Of a stretch of DNA of 64,000 nucleotides, positions 35,301 to 47,200 are shown piece by piece. The notes beneath the pieces are model-generated. The model saw only the letters and a program-made list of their open reading frames with translations, searched no databases and was not told the DNA's origin. The translations under genes were made by a program, and so were the position numbers. Positions within the stretch are counted from its first letter, which is position 1. Each line of letters starts with the position of its first letter. The DNA is from Labyrinthula sp. Ha (taxonomy: Eukaryota; Sar; Bigyra; Labyrinthulida; Labyrinthulaceae): contig JAALGZ010000039.1 in assembly GCA_015227615.1 (NCBI GenBank), positions 248,001 through 312,000 on the forward strand. The letters are read 5' to 3'.

Positions 35301-36230
35301 ACAGAGAAGAAAATATGTGGAGGCGGATGACGCAACAACTGATAAACAGGTTCATATTCTTCGAGAAGCTGGAATAAACAATCATCTAGAACCGAAGGAC
35401 CCAAAATATATATCCCCCACTAAAGCATGTCGAAAACTTGGTCTAGAAGAAGAAGAGGATATCGATGCTGTGCCGCCCATCCAGGATCCACCAAGCCACG
35501 GACCACCCCAACCAATACACCTAAGGAAAACCTACAATGTACCGGGCACAGGATCAAGAGCACCAAGCAAAGAAAACTATCTGGAACAAGCAGCGAGATA
35601 TCGTGGAACCGCACCAGCTAGAATAAACCCTCTGACCTATGTGCAAGAACTTCTGGGACTCATTGAAATATCCACATCCTGAACCTGGCACCTGAACATC
35701 CAACAAACGCAACTAAAAAATATTACAACCCCAGCCAAGAATAGGAACACAACTTCCCTCTCCCCCAAGATACAGCCTGAATGGATCTCCCAACCTCCCT
35801 AACTCCATCCCTGCCCAAGAACATCCAAGAAGCCAAATTACCCAGAACCCACTCCCCGACCTGGAAACCAGCTGGAACCTTGAAGATACACCTCTCTGAT
35901 ATCCCTAGAAGTCAAAAAACATAAGAACTCACCCATTGAAGCCTTGGATCGACCCAGCTAAACACCCCGATGTGCCAGAAACCCTCAAAACCCTCAGCTT
36001 TCCACCTTCTTTACAAAAACAGCTCAAATCATGTCATATTATGTTCAAATGGTCTGAATACATGTCCTTGCAACCCTCAGGAACGTTAATAGCGTTTTCT
36101 GGTGCCCGCCTCGGTCTCCTTGGCTCTCTGGATAAAGATTTCAATCTTTTTTCAATTTCGTTTGATTTTGGATTGAGATTTTGGGAAATCAATATTTTGG
36201 GAAATCAAGTATGAATAATCTAGAGTAATG
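32360..36230 (+). mobile_element. APE-type LINE (non-LTR retrotransposon), copy 1
   Basis: Base composition rises in GC abruptly at about 32362. An apurinic-endonuclease-like domain runs at about 32440-33190 (ISVN-type opening VSVNVGGL, LQELHVNG, VNCYAPH, GGDFNAQVS, SEIDFF, FDHIAI). The reverse transcriptase lies in a 728-codon frame at 33064-35250 (ATGVDCIYSEVF, SYKPIALLN, YQAGFRSGHST, FIDFQKAFDSVNH, INLSKTKIL). The element is dead: frame changes near 32510 and 32915, and an in-frame TAA at 35248 that separates the RT frame from a further 135 codons in the same frame. The RT active site reads FAYD (tat at 34582) instead of FADD. A C-rich 3' untranslated part follows to about 36230. The clade is not assigned. 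Confidence 0.88.
33064..35250 (+). pseudogene. LINE reverse-transcriptase frame with Cys/His motif
   Basis: This 728-codon frame begins inside the endonuclease domain and covers linker, reverse transcriptase (about codons 262-560) and a C-terminal region. At about 34771-34830, just after the RT thumb, is CEKCQRYFHREKSLKAHF, which follows the C2H2 zinc-finger layout up to the first His; the second His is not in its usual place. The invariant FADD box reads FAYD, so catalysis should be lost. The same frame resumes past one stop to 35682, so the original protein was longer at its C-terminus. The copy is dead but retains long open stretches, so decay is moderate. Confidence 0.85.
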
Positions 36231-36369
36231 CAACCTTGAATGAATGAAATCAGGTATCCTGGAAAATTGACCAATAAGAACCAGTGAAAAGGACAAGGTA
36301 TTGATAGCAACAAGAAGCATAATAAGTAATATATTAAAATCTCAATAGGTTAAGAGTGTAGTAAGTACC

Positions 36370-38136
36370 AGGCTTGTAGAAGGTTAGGCCATTAGGCCCA
36401 TTATAATCCTTAACTAACTAACAACCAAACCTCTATTTTGGGCTCTGAGAATCAGAAAACGAAAATGTAATATTCTACGAACAACAACCTAATTGCTCAC
36501 CCGAAAGAGTTCCCAGGAGTTACAAACCTTAAGAAACAGAGATTTAAATGTATTTCTGTGAATGTTGATGGTCTTACCAGGTTTATACTCAATTTCATCT
36601 TCAAAATTATCGAGGATGCAAATGTAAAGATTCTGTCTTACCAAATACTTCAAAGAGAAGACTGCAAAAGTTTCCAGAAACAAATGAAAGTCATTCGGGA
36701 TGTTGATATGTGGTATTAATCAAAACTGCCTGCGACATCTGTAGGCGTAGCGATGTTCATTGTGGAAACACCTGCCAGTCGAGTTGCTGAAGCCATTTGG
36801 CTTAGAGACAGAGACTTAGAACTCCTTGTGAAGTCAGGTCAGAAACTAGCTATTTTCCTTTAAAGTTATCGCGCACCTCATTCCGGACAGGAAACTAAAA
36901 CGCATTCAAAATCTTTATCAACATTTGAAAGATCCGTTATGAAGAAGAACATTAATTATTGTTTGTGATTTTAATGTACAAGTATCTAGGAAACGGTTAG
37001 ATATTAATAGCAAGATTGGATACTATAGCAGAATTAATGCTAGTGGGAAAATATTAGCTTTACAATTGAAGATATATAACGGATCTATTATTAATCATAT
37101 AACGGTCACAGGGAAGAAGGGTTTACCAGAGCCATATCACATTCTTCCTAAGAAACTCTCAGTTTAAGCAATTTGAAGTAGATTTTGTTATTACAACCTA
37201 CGTACCTGATGTGTGTAGATTCAAACGAAGGTTAGATGTCTCAGAATGCCTCTGGGTAAAGAGAACACGTAACCATGTTGCTATTGAGTTTGAACTCTGC
37301 AGATAATTTCTCAACAAAACATTTCCATATGCTCGACAACCTGCTAAAGATATTTACGCTTCCATGAAAACCCCTGAAATTGTTAAGAAATTTGATGTTG
37401 AACTTGTAAAGCACCTAGAAAATCAGCTTGGGTAAGAGCAAGACTACCTTGAGCTAACCAGGATAGTGATCAAGATCCAGAAATATTCAATACCCCCAAA
37501 AGCCATCAGACTTCAAGAAGGATACAACTCTACAAGAACAACAGAGTTCTGACGAGAAAATGTGACTGCTGAAATACTGCAACTTTTGAACTAAGAAAAC
37601 TATGACCAAGAAACCTAGATACAATGAAAAAGAGGACCACAAGACCTGGCTTGATAATTTGGCAAAAGAGATAGAGCAAGAATTATTATACAATAATAGC
37701 ATAAGAGCATACAAACTTATCCAGATGTTAAAGTCGAACCATAAAAAAATACAGTATTAAGACAGAATAAAGCTGAAACAACCAGTAACGAGCACCAAAC
37801 TCTTGAGATCCCGGACAATAAATGGAAAAGCAATAAGAATTTTCTATGCCATCAACTGAAAAAACCGAAACTGAAATGGATCATTATTGTAAACCGGATC
37901 TTAGAAACGACATTGATATACATCCAACTTTACTTGAAGAAGTTAAAAGCACTATTGAATCATATAAGAACAATAGAGTACCTGGAGAAGGTAAAATGCA
38001 TAATGAAATAATCAAAGCCTCTGAAGCAGTTCAGAAAGTTGCAACCCAAACTATTCAAAACATATTTAGAACAGGGGAAGTATCACAAAGAATCAAAAGA
38101 AAACTTTGTTTTGGAAAGATAATTGTTAAAGTAGGA
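36370..38136 (+). mobile_element. APE-type LINE, copy 2, more decayed and truncated
   Basis: This is a second member of the same LINE family in the same orientation. Parallel text begins near 36530 (aaacagagatttaaatgtat, then a frame reading FKCISVNVDGLTRF), followed by endonuclease-like pieces (SYRAPHSGQ near 36868, NHVAIEFEL near 37280). It ends in the start of RT at 37846-38130 (IESYKNNRVPGEGKMHNEII, then FGKIIV), where copy 1 continues with IYKQKGEKN. Frame changes and stops are frequent. The copy stops at about 38136, exactly where a Ty1/copia LTR begins. Divergence from copy 1 is large, so they are not a recent tandem duplication. Confidence 0.75.
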
Positions 38137-38319
38137 TGACATAGTTGGTTGTTCTTATGCAGGAAGGAATAGTTAGTTGTACTTAAGTAGTTTGGTATAC
38201 TAGGTACAAGGTACTCTAACTTATATTCAAGTACAAGAAGTACTAAGTCAGAATACCAACCAGACTTTAATAAAATAATATAAAATATAAAACAGTTTTA
38301 TATTCCCAATATATTAACA
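38137..38319 (+). repeat. Putative 5' LTR of the Ty1/copia element
   Basis: A 183-bp stretch beginning TGACATAGTT and ending TATTAACA, i.e. the TG...CA ends expected of an LTR, placed between the interrupted LINE and the gag start. No second copy exists in the window, so the call rests on position and ends only. Confidence 0.5.
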
Positions 38320-40685
38320 GTCGAAAGCAACGTGAAGAAAATATATCAATCTGCTATTGAGGCCCCCAAGAAAAACAAGTTTAAGTAAGAAAGTATAAAA
38401 TTCAAGTTTAAAAGTAATGACACAAGACAAAGATATAGGTAACTTGGTACTAACAGGAAAAAATAATTTTATTCAATGGAAAGAATTTATAAGTATATTA
38501 ATTAAAAGTAAAGGTTTGGAAGCAGTGTTCACAAAAGATATACCTGGTACTAATATTGAAGTTGAAAGTAATACATCTACAGGATCAAGTATGAAAGAAA
38601 AGAAAGCTAAAGTTTTGACCATTGTAAGAAAATATCTTGATATAAATTTACATTATCTGATTCATGGAATAAGAAAACCTTCTGAAGTGTTTGGTGTTAT
38701 TGAAAAATACTGCATAGGTAACAAGAAAGAGAAACTAATGACACTGGATGATAGTTTGAACAATCCGGAAGGGAGATATTCTTTAGAAAAACTAAAGAAC
38801 TTCAATACTGCATATTGAGATATCATTATGTTAGGCGGAACACTTTCTGATGAAAAGACAATCCATAAACTCTTCTCTATAAGTCCAAATAATTTAGCGT
38901 TTTCGTTGCTTCAAAAAGAGATCCAAGTTTGGTCAACAGTTCTACCAGATAAAAAGATAATATATAGTGAGGTGTATATCAAGGTGTTTGAGATAGCTGA
39001 GAAGCAACAGGAGGAATATATTAGGAAGATAAACGTTGACAGAGATAGAACAGCCTTGCTTTGTTATAAATGTAACAAAAAAGGTCATTACAAGATTAAT
39101 TGTCCCAATTTATGGTATTGCACCATTTGCAAAAAAAGAAGGACATTCAATTAATAGATGCAAACATAACGAAGGTAATAAGCAGGAAAACGATGATACA
39201 AAACGAAATATGAAAAATGATTATTTTGCCAATGCTTTTATTGGTATGTTCAAAGCAGACTTCAACAGTTATAATGCTAGAGAGAATACTGTTCAAGAAA
39301 AACATTTAATTTTAGATTCAGGTGCTAGTTATCACTGTTTTGGTTTAAAACATTCAGCATTACCGAAAGAAGTTGAAATATTAGATGTTCCTAAATTAGG
39401 TGGTACAGCAGGAAGTAAAATATATTAAACAACAAAAAAGGGTGTATTTGAAGCAATATTAGACAATGATATCAAAATCAAACTTTGTGATGTTTATATC
39501 TTTGATGATTTAAAGGTTTTCCTTGTGTATATGGCAATGTTAATGTCAAAAGGAATAGCACTTAATGCCAAGATGAATACAATTACTATTTTAAAAATTC
39601 AAGTATATTATATACAGTTAAAAATGACAAGAATAATTTGTTTATGATAAAATGCAAGACCACACAAGACGTAATTCAGGAAAAAGAAGATATGGATATA
39701 AATACAAAAACTAAAGAACTATTGGCACTTACTAAAAAAGAGATGACAAGAGTAGAATATTTATATAATATTTTTCGTCATCGAGGACAAGAAGCTTTTA
39801 AACTCACTCTTAAATACTATGGTTATGATATTAAGGAAGATGAAATAAACAATTTCAACAGCAAAGTTTGTGAAATAAATAATGCAACTAAGTCTATAAT
39901 AAAAAAGAAACATACAACAGGGTTTACGGGATAAGATGGAAAACTTTTCGTACTTAATTCAGTTGAAGCTTTGACAACAAATCGTGCTGGAAACTCTGGT
40001 TTTGTATTAGAAACTGATATAGATAGCAAATACCATTTCATTTTCTGCTATAAAAGAAAAAGTGATATTACTGCTGAACTTATTAAGTTCTTTAAATGGT
40101 TCCAGCTAGCAACAAATATAAAAATAAGAACAATACACTCAGACCGAGGTACAGAACTTTATAATGAGAAAACAATATCTTACTGCGAAACAAATAGAAT
40201 TTACTGCTCAGTTTCAGCCCCAGGTGTTCCATAAGATAATGGGCTGGCTGAACGAAATAATCAATATATTATGAGAAAACTCAGACTGATCCTTAATGCA
40301 ACGACACTGAACGTTTCCCTGTATTGAGACTTTGTAGCGTATTATGCTGTTTTTCTTACCAACAAAAGTACAGGATCCAGAAATATTAGTGCATATGAAA
40401 AAGTTTTTTAAAAAGAAACCGAATGAAAAGATGTTATTCATTCTTAGATGTTCTGTGATTTTTCTAAGAAAGTTTAAAAATAAAATTAAGCAAAGGGGTG
40501 AAAAAGGTTTCTTCATTGGATATAATTATGTAAGTGGGGAAGGACTAATACTATCAAAACAAAAAAGAGAACTCATTAAAACTCGTAACTTTAAGATAAC
40601 AAGACAATATATTAAAGAAAAAATACAAGAAAAAGAAATACAGGAGCTATCGAAGTTACCTTATATTCCGAAAAATATGGAAAAA

Positions 40686-40770
40686 GAAAATACAGTTAAT
40701 GAAACAGAACAATATAATAAAGAAAATACAGTCAATGAAACAGAACAATATAATAAAGAAAATACAGTAA
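40686..40770 (+). repeat. 36-bp in-frame minisatellite in the copia pol linker
   Basis: The 12-residue unit ENTVNETEQYNK is repeated twice, plus a partial third copy, with one silent difference. It sits in the variable linker between integrase and reverse transcriptase, where length change is tolerated. Confidence 0.85.
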
Positions 40771-41489
40771 CAGAAGCAGAACTCTTACTAGCTGAAGAAT
40801 ATGTAGGAAGGTCAAAAATAAAAACGAAGGAGTCAAAAAGATTAACCTACGCAGATATGGTTACAAGCAATAATATGTTTCTATTTAAAGATCTGGGTTT
40901 TATATTTCAGCATTACAATTTAATGGATTATGCAACTGCAGCAATAGGTAAAGACAACAGCATACCAAAGACATATTTTCAAATTAAAATCAAACCGTGT
41001 TGAAAAGAGTAGTTTGCTGCCTATGACAAAGAGCTGAATAAACTTATTGCTATAGGAGAAATGAAGCTGGATTCGAAATCGGAAATAAAAGGTGAAAATA
41101 TAACACCAATTATGGAACTTTATACGAAGAAAAAAGACAACATAACGGATGAAAATATTTTCAAGTGCCGATTTAGGGCACGTGGATACCTTCAACAAGA
41201 ATATCTAAAGTTTTACTCACCAACAGCACGTCGGGAACTTATAAGAACCTTTCTTTTTGCAGTATCAAGTAGAAATATGCTCTGGATGCAGATTGATATA
41301 GGCAACGCTTTTCTTAATGCTGAGCTGGAAAAAGAATATTATTGCAAATTACCGATGAAACTGCAAATTTAATACCCAGATATGGTCTGGAGATCTAAAA
41401 GAGCTATTTACAGACTTAAAGAAGCATTGTAATTGTTTCAAGCCTCTCCATTAGGAGTCCTTTTCAGTCAAAGTGTTTAGTTTCCATAA

Positions 41490-42225
41490 AGCCTGCCTCT
41501 TTGTTATTCTCAGATAACCTAGGCTTAGGAAAACACAGAAGGATATACATAAGGTGCCCTATCAATGCCACGTCCTCTGGCGAATTAGAAAGAAAGGTAT
41601 ATATTCAAGAAGTTTGTAGGAAAATTGATATGGCGCACAAAAGGAAAGCTTCAGGTTTGAATATCTCAAGACTGGGTTTCAGGTTTTTCACTTATAGAAA
41701 CGAAAGTGTATTTACAAAAAACGAGGAGTTGATAACGAAAACATGTATATTTAGAATTGGGATAGAATGATATTGCTTGAAAGATCAAAGCTGGGAAGAA
41801 GAGGGCTTTTATTATGCACCCTTAGTCGCTAGTGAACAAACTGCACACTAAGGTTTCGGATCCCGAAACAGAAGTTCATTCTATCTTCTCTCTCGTGTCC
41901 CTATCAAGTCTTCACTCCTAAGAACTCAACCTAAAATCAAGAGATAACTTCTAGAAGGTTACAAATTGGTGCAATAACTGAAACTGAGCTATTATTTCTC
42001 CAATATGTTCTAAATACACTGTAATAAGATCTTATTCGTGGTAATGCTATCTTGTTACCAGAACTTTGTAAATAATATTTTACTGGAAAGTACTATGTTC
42101 CGTTCGGGTATACAGCAAGGTTCGTTTGCACTCCCTAGTTAAGGGTATTTAAGCTGAGGATACGGTCACCTGTACGCATATAAAGGCGAACAAAAACCAC
42201 CTCATAAAAATCTCCTGAAAACCAA
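41490..42225. other. Unassigned stretch between the copia element and the EGF/multi-TM gene
   Basis: A 90-codon frame at 41501-41770 has no recognisable motif. It could be decayed 3' sequence of an element. The rest is non-coding. The missing first part (signal peptide) of the downstream gene would have to lie here, but I could not identify an exon. Confidence 0.4.
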
Positions 42226-43263
42226 ATGTGCTTTGAAAGTATAGTGGTAAAAGACTGCGGTGCTTCAGGCTTCTGTTCAGAACAAGATATTTGTATTTGT
42301 TCACCAGGCTGGTCTCAATCTCTGGAAATGGTGTATTTTCCTTTTACTAAAGAACACGAAAGCAATGAGACTTTTGTTCTTGAAACGCTTCCTTGTTCCA
42401 TCCATGATAACCTCTTGTACTCAATCTTCCTCATTTCTTTTGTTCTAAATATAGTTGAACTGGTTCATGTAGGGAGAAAACTGACTACTCTGAAGAGACT
42501 TCAACGACAACTTCCATTAACTTTGGCACTAATCTTTGATGTAGTTTGTTATGGGATCAGACTTGGTGATCCTTCTCAGGAGTATTCAATATCAAAAAGT
42601 TACACATATACTCTTGGCTTAGCATTTGCTTTCCATCAAGTATCTACAACTATTTTTTTATCTAAATTTATTCGATACCATCTATACAAGATGAAAAGTG
42701 GTTTAGGAACAGAACTCAAGTTGTTTAGAAGAGATGTAAATACTCAGCTGCGATATATTATTCCCTTTTTATTTTGTCATGATTTAATCGGCCTGTTTGT
42801 ATTTATAGCTCCTGCTTATTTGAACAGAAGACAAGGTGGAGCTTTTTTTTACTTTCATTATGTTAAAGAAATTTTAAGAGCTTTTCTCTTATATTACTTA
42901 GTAAGAAAAACTCTCTTGGCATTAATAAGTGATATGAAAAGTGTTGTTTTATATACAACTGAAAATAATACGACAAATTCTTTCTATTTATATTGTCTGA
43001 AAGCTATTCCAAATATCACTTCTATAATACGAATAGTTGCGTCATACAGTTATATTGTTGGTTTAGCTGTGTTTTTACCTTTATGTTTTCCAAGTATGGA
43101 GTTTATTAGTGTTTATGTTCATGCTTTTATTGGTGGAGCTTTTGCTGCTATGTCTTTTGGGATTGGATATATTTTTCAAAGAAACCTGAACTTTAAATTA
43201 AAAATTAAATCTGGGGAAAATAAAAATCATGATGTACTGAAGACAGGCGATGTATCAATATAA
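42226..43263 (+). CDS. EGF-like, probable seven-helix membrane protein
   Basis: This is a 345-residue protein. Residues 11-29 read CGASGFCSEQDICICSPGW, the second half of an EGF-like module (C-x5-C-x5-C-x-C-x2-GW). About seven hydrophobic helices follow at roughly 63-83, 97-112, 127-148, 177-197, 209-233, 266-288 and 292-316, then a hydrophilic tail. An extracellular EGF domain followed by seven helices suggests a receptor-like surface protein; no GPCR signature was recognised, so function is open. The ATG at 42226 opens directly into the EGF module with no signal peptide, and a stop lies eight codons upstream. So either an upstream exon exists, or the first helix acts as signal-anchor, or the 5' end was lost beside the nearby copia element. 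Confidence 0.7.
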   Translation: MCFESIVVKDCGASGFCSEQDICICSPGWSQSLEMVYFPFTKEHESNETFVLETLPCSIHDNLLYSIFLISFVLNIVELVHVGRKLTTLKRLQRQLPLTLALIFDVVCYGIRLGDPSQEYSISKSYTYTLGLAFAFHQVSTTIFLSKFIRYHLYKMKSGLGTELKLFRRDVNTQLRYIIPFLFCHDLIGLFVFIAPAYLNRRQGGAFFYFHYVKEILRAFLLYYLVRKTLLALISDMKSVVLYTTENNTTNSFYLYCLKAIPNITSIIRIVASYSYIVGLAVFLPLCFPSMEFISVYVHAFIGGAFAAMSFGIGYIFQRNLNFKLKIKSGENKNHDVLKTGDVSI

Positions 43264-43453
43264 GTTAATAAGAATAGTATGTAGATTGCTTACATTGCAA
43301 AAAGGATTTTGCATTTCAAGATTTGTGTATTGATGTCATTCTCTAGGGAGTAAGACAATATGTTTTAGATGTTCAAAATAGATCAAGTTAAAATTAAAAG
43401 CAAAAATCTTATTTTGTTTACAGTCCAATATATTCATATTTCTTTGTGTACAT

Positions 43454-44278
43454 TTAATTGTCAACCTTTTCTTCTTCAAGTTGTCTTCTGCTTCCAAATA
43501 CTCTTTCAACTAATTCAGGAAAATCTACAAAAGGATTTCTATTTCCTTGATAATCATTACAAATATTATTCACTCTTGTTCTTTCTGAGCTTGAAACTGG
43601 ATCATCTTCATGCCATTCCAACAAAGTAGATAACCTTCCAAAAGTATTTGTTGGACAAGTATTTCCACTACACTCATCCAGCTCTAGATTAGTTGTTGAG
43701 GAATCAGAACCATCATAACGAACAGCCATATAAAATACAGCTCTTGCTAAATCTCCTCTTACACTAGTTGGTGGTGCCCAAGTATCATCATCTTCTCTTG
43801 TCGTACTATGTGCATCTTCTGAAGAAGTTCCTGCTGGTTGAACACATCCATTCTCACCAAGAGTACAATAATCATAAAACTTATTTCCTCTTGCACTATT
43901 GATGTTTACATCACAAGGAAATAAATTAAAGATATCTGAATTATCTGCTCCTGAACTATCAAGTCCTCTTGATCTTGGCCAAACGTGTTCTCTATTCCAA
44001 GCGTTATCTCCACTTGCCCATTCAGTCTTTGTATCTAAAGTATAGATTCCTCTCACTCCACTTCCTTGTGCATCAATATCTTCTAAAGCAAATCTTGCGT
44101 CATCATAACTAATTACTTCGTGATTATCGATTAGATTATGCAATGCACTTTTCAAAGACGCTGCAGAAGAATAATCATCTGGATCAAAACTTCCATAAAA
44201 GTCATCAACGTCACAGTCAAATAGGTTTGTTCCTTTTACTAAAGATGCAATAGTTCCTAGAGTGATAGCTTTAAACAT
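43454..44278 (-). CDS. Secreted EndA/endonuclease I family nuclease
   Basis: This is a 274-residue protein in the bacterial endonuclease I family (Vvn/EndA-like, His-Me finger nucleases that cut DNA and sometimes RNA). Motifs: RGIYTLD at 76-82, WNREHVWPRSRG at 94-105 with the catalytic-type His98, SDIFNLFPCDVNINSARGN at 114-132 (the D-x-H/N-rich metal region, here with N rather than H at 125-127), RGDLARAVFYMAVRYDG at 174-190, and NDYQGNRNPFVDFPELVE at 241-258. A short hydrophobic N-terminus (KAITLGTIASLVKG) and several cysteines suggest secretion. The family is mainly bacterial, so an old horizontal transfer is plausible, but base composition matches the neighbours. It is tail-to-tail with the EGF/multi-TM gene (190 bases apart). 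The ATG at 44278 fits a signal-peptide start. Confidence 0.88.
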   Translation of the reverse strand: MFKAITLGTIASLVKGTNLFDCDVDDFYGSFDPDDYSSAASLKSALHNLIDNHEVISYDDARFALEDIDAQGSGVRGIYTLDTKTEWASGDNAWNREHVWPRSRGLDSSGADNSDIFNLFPCDVNINSARGNKFYDYCTLGENGCVQPAGTSSEDAHSTTREDDDTWAPPTSVRGDLARAVFYMAVRYDGSDSSTTNLELDECSGNTCPTNTFGRLSTLLEWHEDDPVSSSERTRVNNICNDYQGNRNPFVDFPELVERVFGSRRQLEEEKVDN

Positions 44279-47200
44279 TTTTTTATTTTTGTTTGGTTTT
44301 GAGTTTGGTTTTTATTGGAGTGGTTTTTGTCAAACCAGGTGTTCTACAAGATACACTGAGTTATTGAAGAGTTCCAAAACTTGAATAAAAATCTTCATGA
44401 TGACGAGGTTCAAAATAAGAATAAATAGACATTTTTACGGGTTTTGAATCAACTCCTAGTGGGTTGTACTTAGTTTACAGTAGAAAATATAAATGTTTAA
44501 CTAGTCTTTTAAATGTTATTTTTTATAGGGTGGAGAAATTTAAACGTATATATGATCAAAATAAAATATACGCATGAAGCAGTATCAACACAAAGTAAAA
44601 CAAGTTTTTATTGCAGTATTAGGTATCAATACCTGAAATTAAGGCTTTGACTGTGTCAGAGGTGTTCTTAAATCGTTCTAATGAACTTAATGCCAAACGC
44701 ACAATTTTTTATATTGTTTTCTTTCTATTTGAAACGTAGATTCCTCGAATTAGCACAGTAGAAAAATTAAGGACAAACTAGTTAAAGTGTACTTGAATTC
44801 AATAAAACTAATAAAATATCTATCCAAACTTTTCTATATTTCTCAAGGAAGTTGCCCATGCCCCCCCTCCACTCTAGCCAGAAAAAAAATGAAATTACGT
44901 CCAAGATTGCTTGTAGAATCTAGCTGTCCTAATAAAGTACTGTGTGGTAATAGAAATGCTGTAAATCATACTAACTATTTCAATTTACTAAGAGTTACTA
45001 AAAAAGTAACCTTGACAAATACAATTTTTCTTATACAATAAATTTCTCCACATAACTTATCACGGTATAAGAATGGAACTATTGACATGTCCAGACCAGA
45101 GAAACTTTATCTGGAAAAGGGCCAATGTTTCATAGAATTTTGATCTTGCTCAGAAACTTAAATAAGTTTTTGATCACATGTATAACAAAATATCGAACAA
45201 AACTCTGTATCAGACTCAGTGTAAGTACACAGATCAAACTCTAGTCTCGTTCAAGTTCAAGTATTTCAAGTCTTAGTAGCAAGAAATAGTTCAGATGAAG
45301 CTTAGAGCCAAACCAATAAAACCCGAATGATTTCTAAGACTCATTTGAAATAAAAGAAAACACAGTTACTTTAGAGTGACAGTTTCCCTGATGTATATTA
45401 GGGACAGCAAACCACCTCAACTTCACCTCTGAAACCACCTTAAACCCCAATGTTACGTTAACCAGGGCCCACATTTCCTTTTTTCGCTAAAAGCCGACAC
45501 CCTGTTTCACGGGGATGCTCTTGACATGCTTAATTTAACTTAGTTAAAAACTTATATGCCACTAACCATTTCCAAAATTTCAATAAAGAGCCGCTTATAT
45601 TTCAAAAATCTCCTTTAGAATAAATGCTTCACCTTAAACTAGATGTTCCTGTCTAGTACAAAGAACACAAGAACATTTTTCGCTACTTGTTCCCTCACAT
45701 TAAATTCGGAAAAGTGCACCTTGGTCGAGCTAAACCTGAAAGCGACATATTACTTACATATAAAAATCCCATTTTCTGGACCATAATTGCTTTATATTCT
45801 GATTTAACGTTATTACCGATTAGGATAGAAATCTTTTAGTGCAGCGAAAGTTTATGCAGCTAGTATATAGTATATACATGTTTTTTTTAATTTGCAGCAG
45901 AATTATAATCTTGTTAATTTCCTACTAGTAGTCCGTCCGTCAAATAACCTCATATTCTAGGTTCCAAACCTTTCAAACCTCACTGCCTGCAGTCGTTTAT
46001 GCTAGTTGCACTTTTGATTTTCATGGAGTCGCCCAACTTCGTGTTACGGGAGATATCTGGTAGTTATAAATTTTATTTACAATCGGGTCTTACAAAATCT
46101 GTATATCACTTCCGCTGCGAAGTTAATTTAAAGAATCCATCCGGTCACTTGTGCAAAGATTCAAAAATATGAAGCTCGTTTGATCTACTCCTATGCCTCA
46201 TCTATTGAGAGAAAGTACCTGTCTCTAACTGAGTATGCAAGAAAACCCTATAAATTCAAACTTCTTTGTTAAGCTCATACACGACAGCGCTGTCAGCGGA
46301 ATCCTGCAGACTTGTTGTCACTTTAATTTCCAAAATGTGAGCAAATTTCATCTTGATAAACAAATCTTGTACATCTGCTCTGAAAATGACAGAACAAACA
46401 AGACAGATAGTTTTTAGCAAGTCTAAACCTGGTACAGAAAATTTTATTAATCTTTTAGATGCACTAGTTATGATTAAACTTCACAGAGAGGTGTTTCGCT
46501 CTCACCGAATATACGATTAAACGAAATCTATGCGCTAACAGCTTCTCACAGTAAACTAATCTGTTACGCTAAAATCTGAGCTCCAGTGAGTCTTCGTCCT
46601 TCACCAGAAATGCCCCCAGGGGATAAATCTAAAAACTACTTAAACAACAGTTGTTTATCAAATGATATACAATTTAATTGAAGTAAGGCAACAATCAATC
46701 TTGAAAGTTTGGGTAATGGGGCCTGAACGAGATAAGATCAAGTGTAAATCTGATATACTGCAGAAATACTGCAACAGTATTTGGTCTTTATTTTTTAAAA
46801 TCTGCTGTTTAGTAGAAGTTTTCCGGTAGTTCAAGCCGTCTAAGAGTAGAGGTTCTTGGCTTGGGTATTTATCATTGTGATACTATGGCTTCCAACGCCC
46901 AATCTAATTCCTGTATTCATCAAATTTCTGTATAAAGTTGTGAGGCTTAGCACATATGCTCTACCTGAGGCTCCCACTGGCGTGAATTTTTACTTAAGTT
47001 ATCAGGAGTTTAGGTATGACCAGTTCTGTTTTCCCAACACCACTAAGGTAGCTAACTCAAAAATACACGGACAGATAAACCTGTCGTTGACAACTCTAGA
47101 AAGCAACGATGCAAATACATTTTCTTTCCAAAAAGTTTGTGTTTCACCGGTTTCATCCATTTAAGTTTACATATTCAAATTGAAAACCATAATTGTTAAC

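Larger units (their letters stand above)
38137..41480 (+). mobile_element. Ty1/copia LTR retrotransposon, broken and lacking its 3' end
   Basis: The element begins with one LTR and reads in the Ty1/copia order. Gag-like sequence lies at 38417-39150, with a CCHC zinc knuckle (CYKCNKKGHYKINC at about 39058). A protease with DSGAS is near 39317. The GAG-pre-integrase region is near 39740, and integrase core pieces lie at 39990-40260 (HSDRGTE, DNGLAERNN). Reverse transcriptase opens at 41160-41370 (FKCRFRARGYLQQEY, QIDIGNAFLNAELE). Sequence recognisable as pol stops near 41480, and no second LTR is seen in the window. It is broken several times. It lies inside LINE copy 2. Confidence 0.85.

Noticed and set aside
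46856-47164. 102-codon frame in the large desert
   Set aside because: No recognisable domain; composition like the surrounding non-coding DNA; no mini-intron extension found.
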